A stretch of DNA of 5,769 nucleotides, taken from JBGTBQ01 sp041749275 (lineage in GTDB: Bacteria; Acidobacteriota; Blastocatellia; Pyrinomonadales; Pyrinomonadaceae). Every line of letters starts with the position of its first letter. Within the stretch, counting starts at the first letter, position 1. Shown here one piece after another: positions 4,998 through 5,769 of the stretch. The stretch is from positions 1 to 5,769 of the forward strand of contig JBGTBQ010000221.1 of NCBI GenBank assembly GCA_041749275.1. The letters run 5' to 3'. Below the pieces are notes generated by a model that saw only the letters and a list, made by a program, of their open reading frames with translations, was not told the DNA's origin and did no database searches. The position numbers and the translations under genes are program-made.

Positions 4998-5769
4998 GTG
5001 TCCAGCGGAGACTTGGAAAAGAGCTTGCGCGACGACATAGAGAACAACTTGGGCAGCCGCCTGAGTGAACTGCAAGAAGAGATCGCGCGCTTGCAGAGCC
5101 AATTCAATGAGGCGTTCACGCGCCTTCAGGAGCGCGTCGAGGCGACCACTCAGTCGGACCCTTCTATCGCCGTCGCGATCTCGGAACATCTGCGCCAAGC
5201 GCGCAACGAGGGCGTCGAGACCGCGAACGAAGGCTCGGCGCGGGCGCGCGCGTCCTCGGACGTGGCGATCATCAAGGCCGCGATTGACGACCTCGGCGAA
5301 AAACGCACACAGGCTGAAATTTTGGACGTACTCGTCAACAGCGTCGCCAGTTTCGCCCCGCGCGTCGCCTTCTTCGTCGTGCGGAACGAGCGCGCGACCG
5401 GATGGCGCGCCCGCGGACTCGAAGGCACGGTGGGCGACGACGCGGTGCGCGAAATCTCGGTGTCGCTCTCGGCGGACACGCTCCTCGGCAAGGTCGCGGG
5501 GTCGCGCTCGACATGGAGCGGCAGCCCCGGCACGCACGCCGAGGACAACGTCATCTACGGTCGCTTCGGTGACGACCCGCCGCATCGCATCGTCGCCGTC
5601 CCGCTCGTGGCGCGCGACAAGTCGGTCGCCGTGCTCTACGCCGACAGCGCCGGTCAGGACGCCGAGGCGATCAACCTCGAAGCCATCGAGGCAATCGTGC
5701 GGGCCGCCGGGATGGCTGTCGAACTGCTTGCCGCGAGGCGTCACGCGCACGCGGAGCCGAAAGCCGCCG
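4998..5769 (+). CDS. Coiled-coil GAF-like sensory protein (3' end beyond the window)
   Basis: A frame of 257 codons plus one base is open from GTG 4998 to the end of the window. Residues about 5-50 are charged and heptad-like (SLRDDIENNLGSRLSELQEE, ARLQSQFNEAFTRLQERVEA), so a coiled coil is likely. Residues about 100-250 look like a GAF-type domain: QAEILDVLVNSVASFAPRVA, FFVVRNERATGWRARGLEG, a middle part ending near IYGRFGDDPP (186-195), RIVAVPLVARDKSVAVLYAD (197-216) and a final helix INLEAIEAIVRAAGMAVELL (225-244). GAF domains bind small ligands or mediate signalling contacts; the ligand here is unknown. No signal peptide or membrane segment is seen. The start is supported by GGAGG 10 bases upstream and an in-frame stop at 4977. 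GC-rich third codon positions confirm this strand over the long minus-strand frame opposite. The divergent receiver gene suggests shared signalling. Domains beyond residue 257 may exist. Confidence 0.85.
   Translation, partial: MSSGDLEKSLRDDIENNLGSRLSELQEEIARLQSQFNEAFTRLQERVEATTQSDPSIAVAISEHLRQARNEGVETANEGSARARASSDVAIIKAAIDDLGEKRTQAEILDVLVNSVASFAPRVAFFVVRNERATGWRARGLEGTVGDDAVREISVSLSADTLLGKVAGSRSTWSGSPGTHAEDNVIYGRFGDDPPHRIVAVPLVARDKSVAVLYADSAGQDAEAINLEAIEAIVRAAGMAVELLAARRHAHAEPKAA

Noticed and set aside
4518..5750. 410-codon minus-strand frame at the right end
   Set aside because: It lies opposite the GTG-started coiled-coil/GAF-like gene (4998-5769), which has a ribosome site, promoter and recognisable domain pattern. 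The minus-strand protein is Arg/Ala/Asp/His-rich without any domain, crosses the receiver gene's start and both promoters, and is typical of an antisense shadow in GC-rich DNA.
1..5769. tRNA, rRNA, CRISPR array, insertion sequence, prophage or replication origin
   Set aside because: No cloverleaf, spaced direct repeats, transposase or integrase frame, terminal inverted repeats or DnaA-box cluster was seen by eye on either strand.

Overview
The window looks like a chromosomal segment from a GC-rich, free-living bacterium. The best guess is Acidobacteriota (Blastocatellia-like), judged from the style of the ARPP-1-type and GAF-type proteins and from the mix of housekeeping genes, a BrnT/BrnA pair and polypyrimidine intergenic repeats. 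This assignment is inference; no rRNA or other taxonomic marker is present.

Left part (1-1548, plus strand, high GC): the 3' end of a [2Fe-2S] ferredoxin-like gene, then xseB (exodeoxyribonuclease VII small subunit), then ispA (farnesyl diphosphate synthase-type). xseB and ispA overlap by 17 bases, and the ferredoxin gene ends 35 bases before xseB, so the three probably form one transcription unit.

Middle (1549-2680): a visibly lower-GC segment. It holds a small DksA/TraR-type C4 zinc-finger reading frame that lacks a usable in-frame start (one surplus base after an ATG would explain this). It then holds a minus-strand brnT-brnA toxin-antitoxin pair with an extended -10 promoter placed so close to brnT that the mRNA is probably leaderless. 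A strong 14-bp hairpin separates this from the next gene.

Right-middle (2684-3604, minus): a 306-residue ARPP-1/DUF6569-like protein with a full-strength Shine-Dalgarno site. Then (3826-4561, minus) a two-gene unit: a stand-alone receiver-domain response regulator followed by a 96-residue conserved-looking protein of unknown function, overlapping by 8 bases.

Right end (4562-5769): a 436-base divergent intergenic region carries a sigma70-like promoter on each strand and polypyrimidine/AT-rich repeat-like DNA. A GTG-started gene runs off the window on the plus strand; it encodes a coiled-coil plus GAF-like sensory protein. The receiver protein and the GAF-like protein are divergent neighbours and may belong to one signalling circuit (inference). 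Several long open frames antisense to real genes (notably minus 4518-5750, minus 165-893 and plus 2624-3409) were judged to be shadows. I saw no clear evidence of a wholly new system; the most worthwhile leads are the start-less zinc-finger frame, the leaderless brnT promoter, the lone ARPP-1 protein and the unknown partner of the receiver protein.
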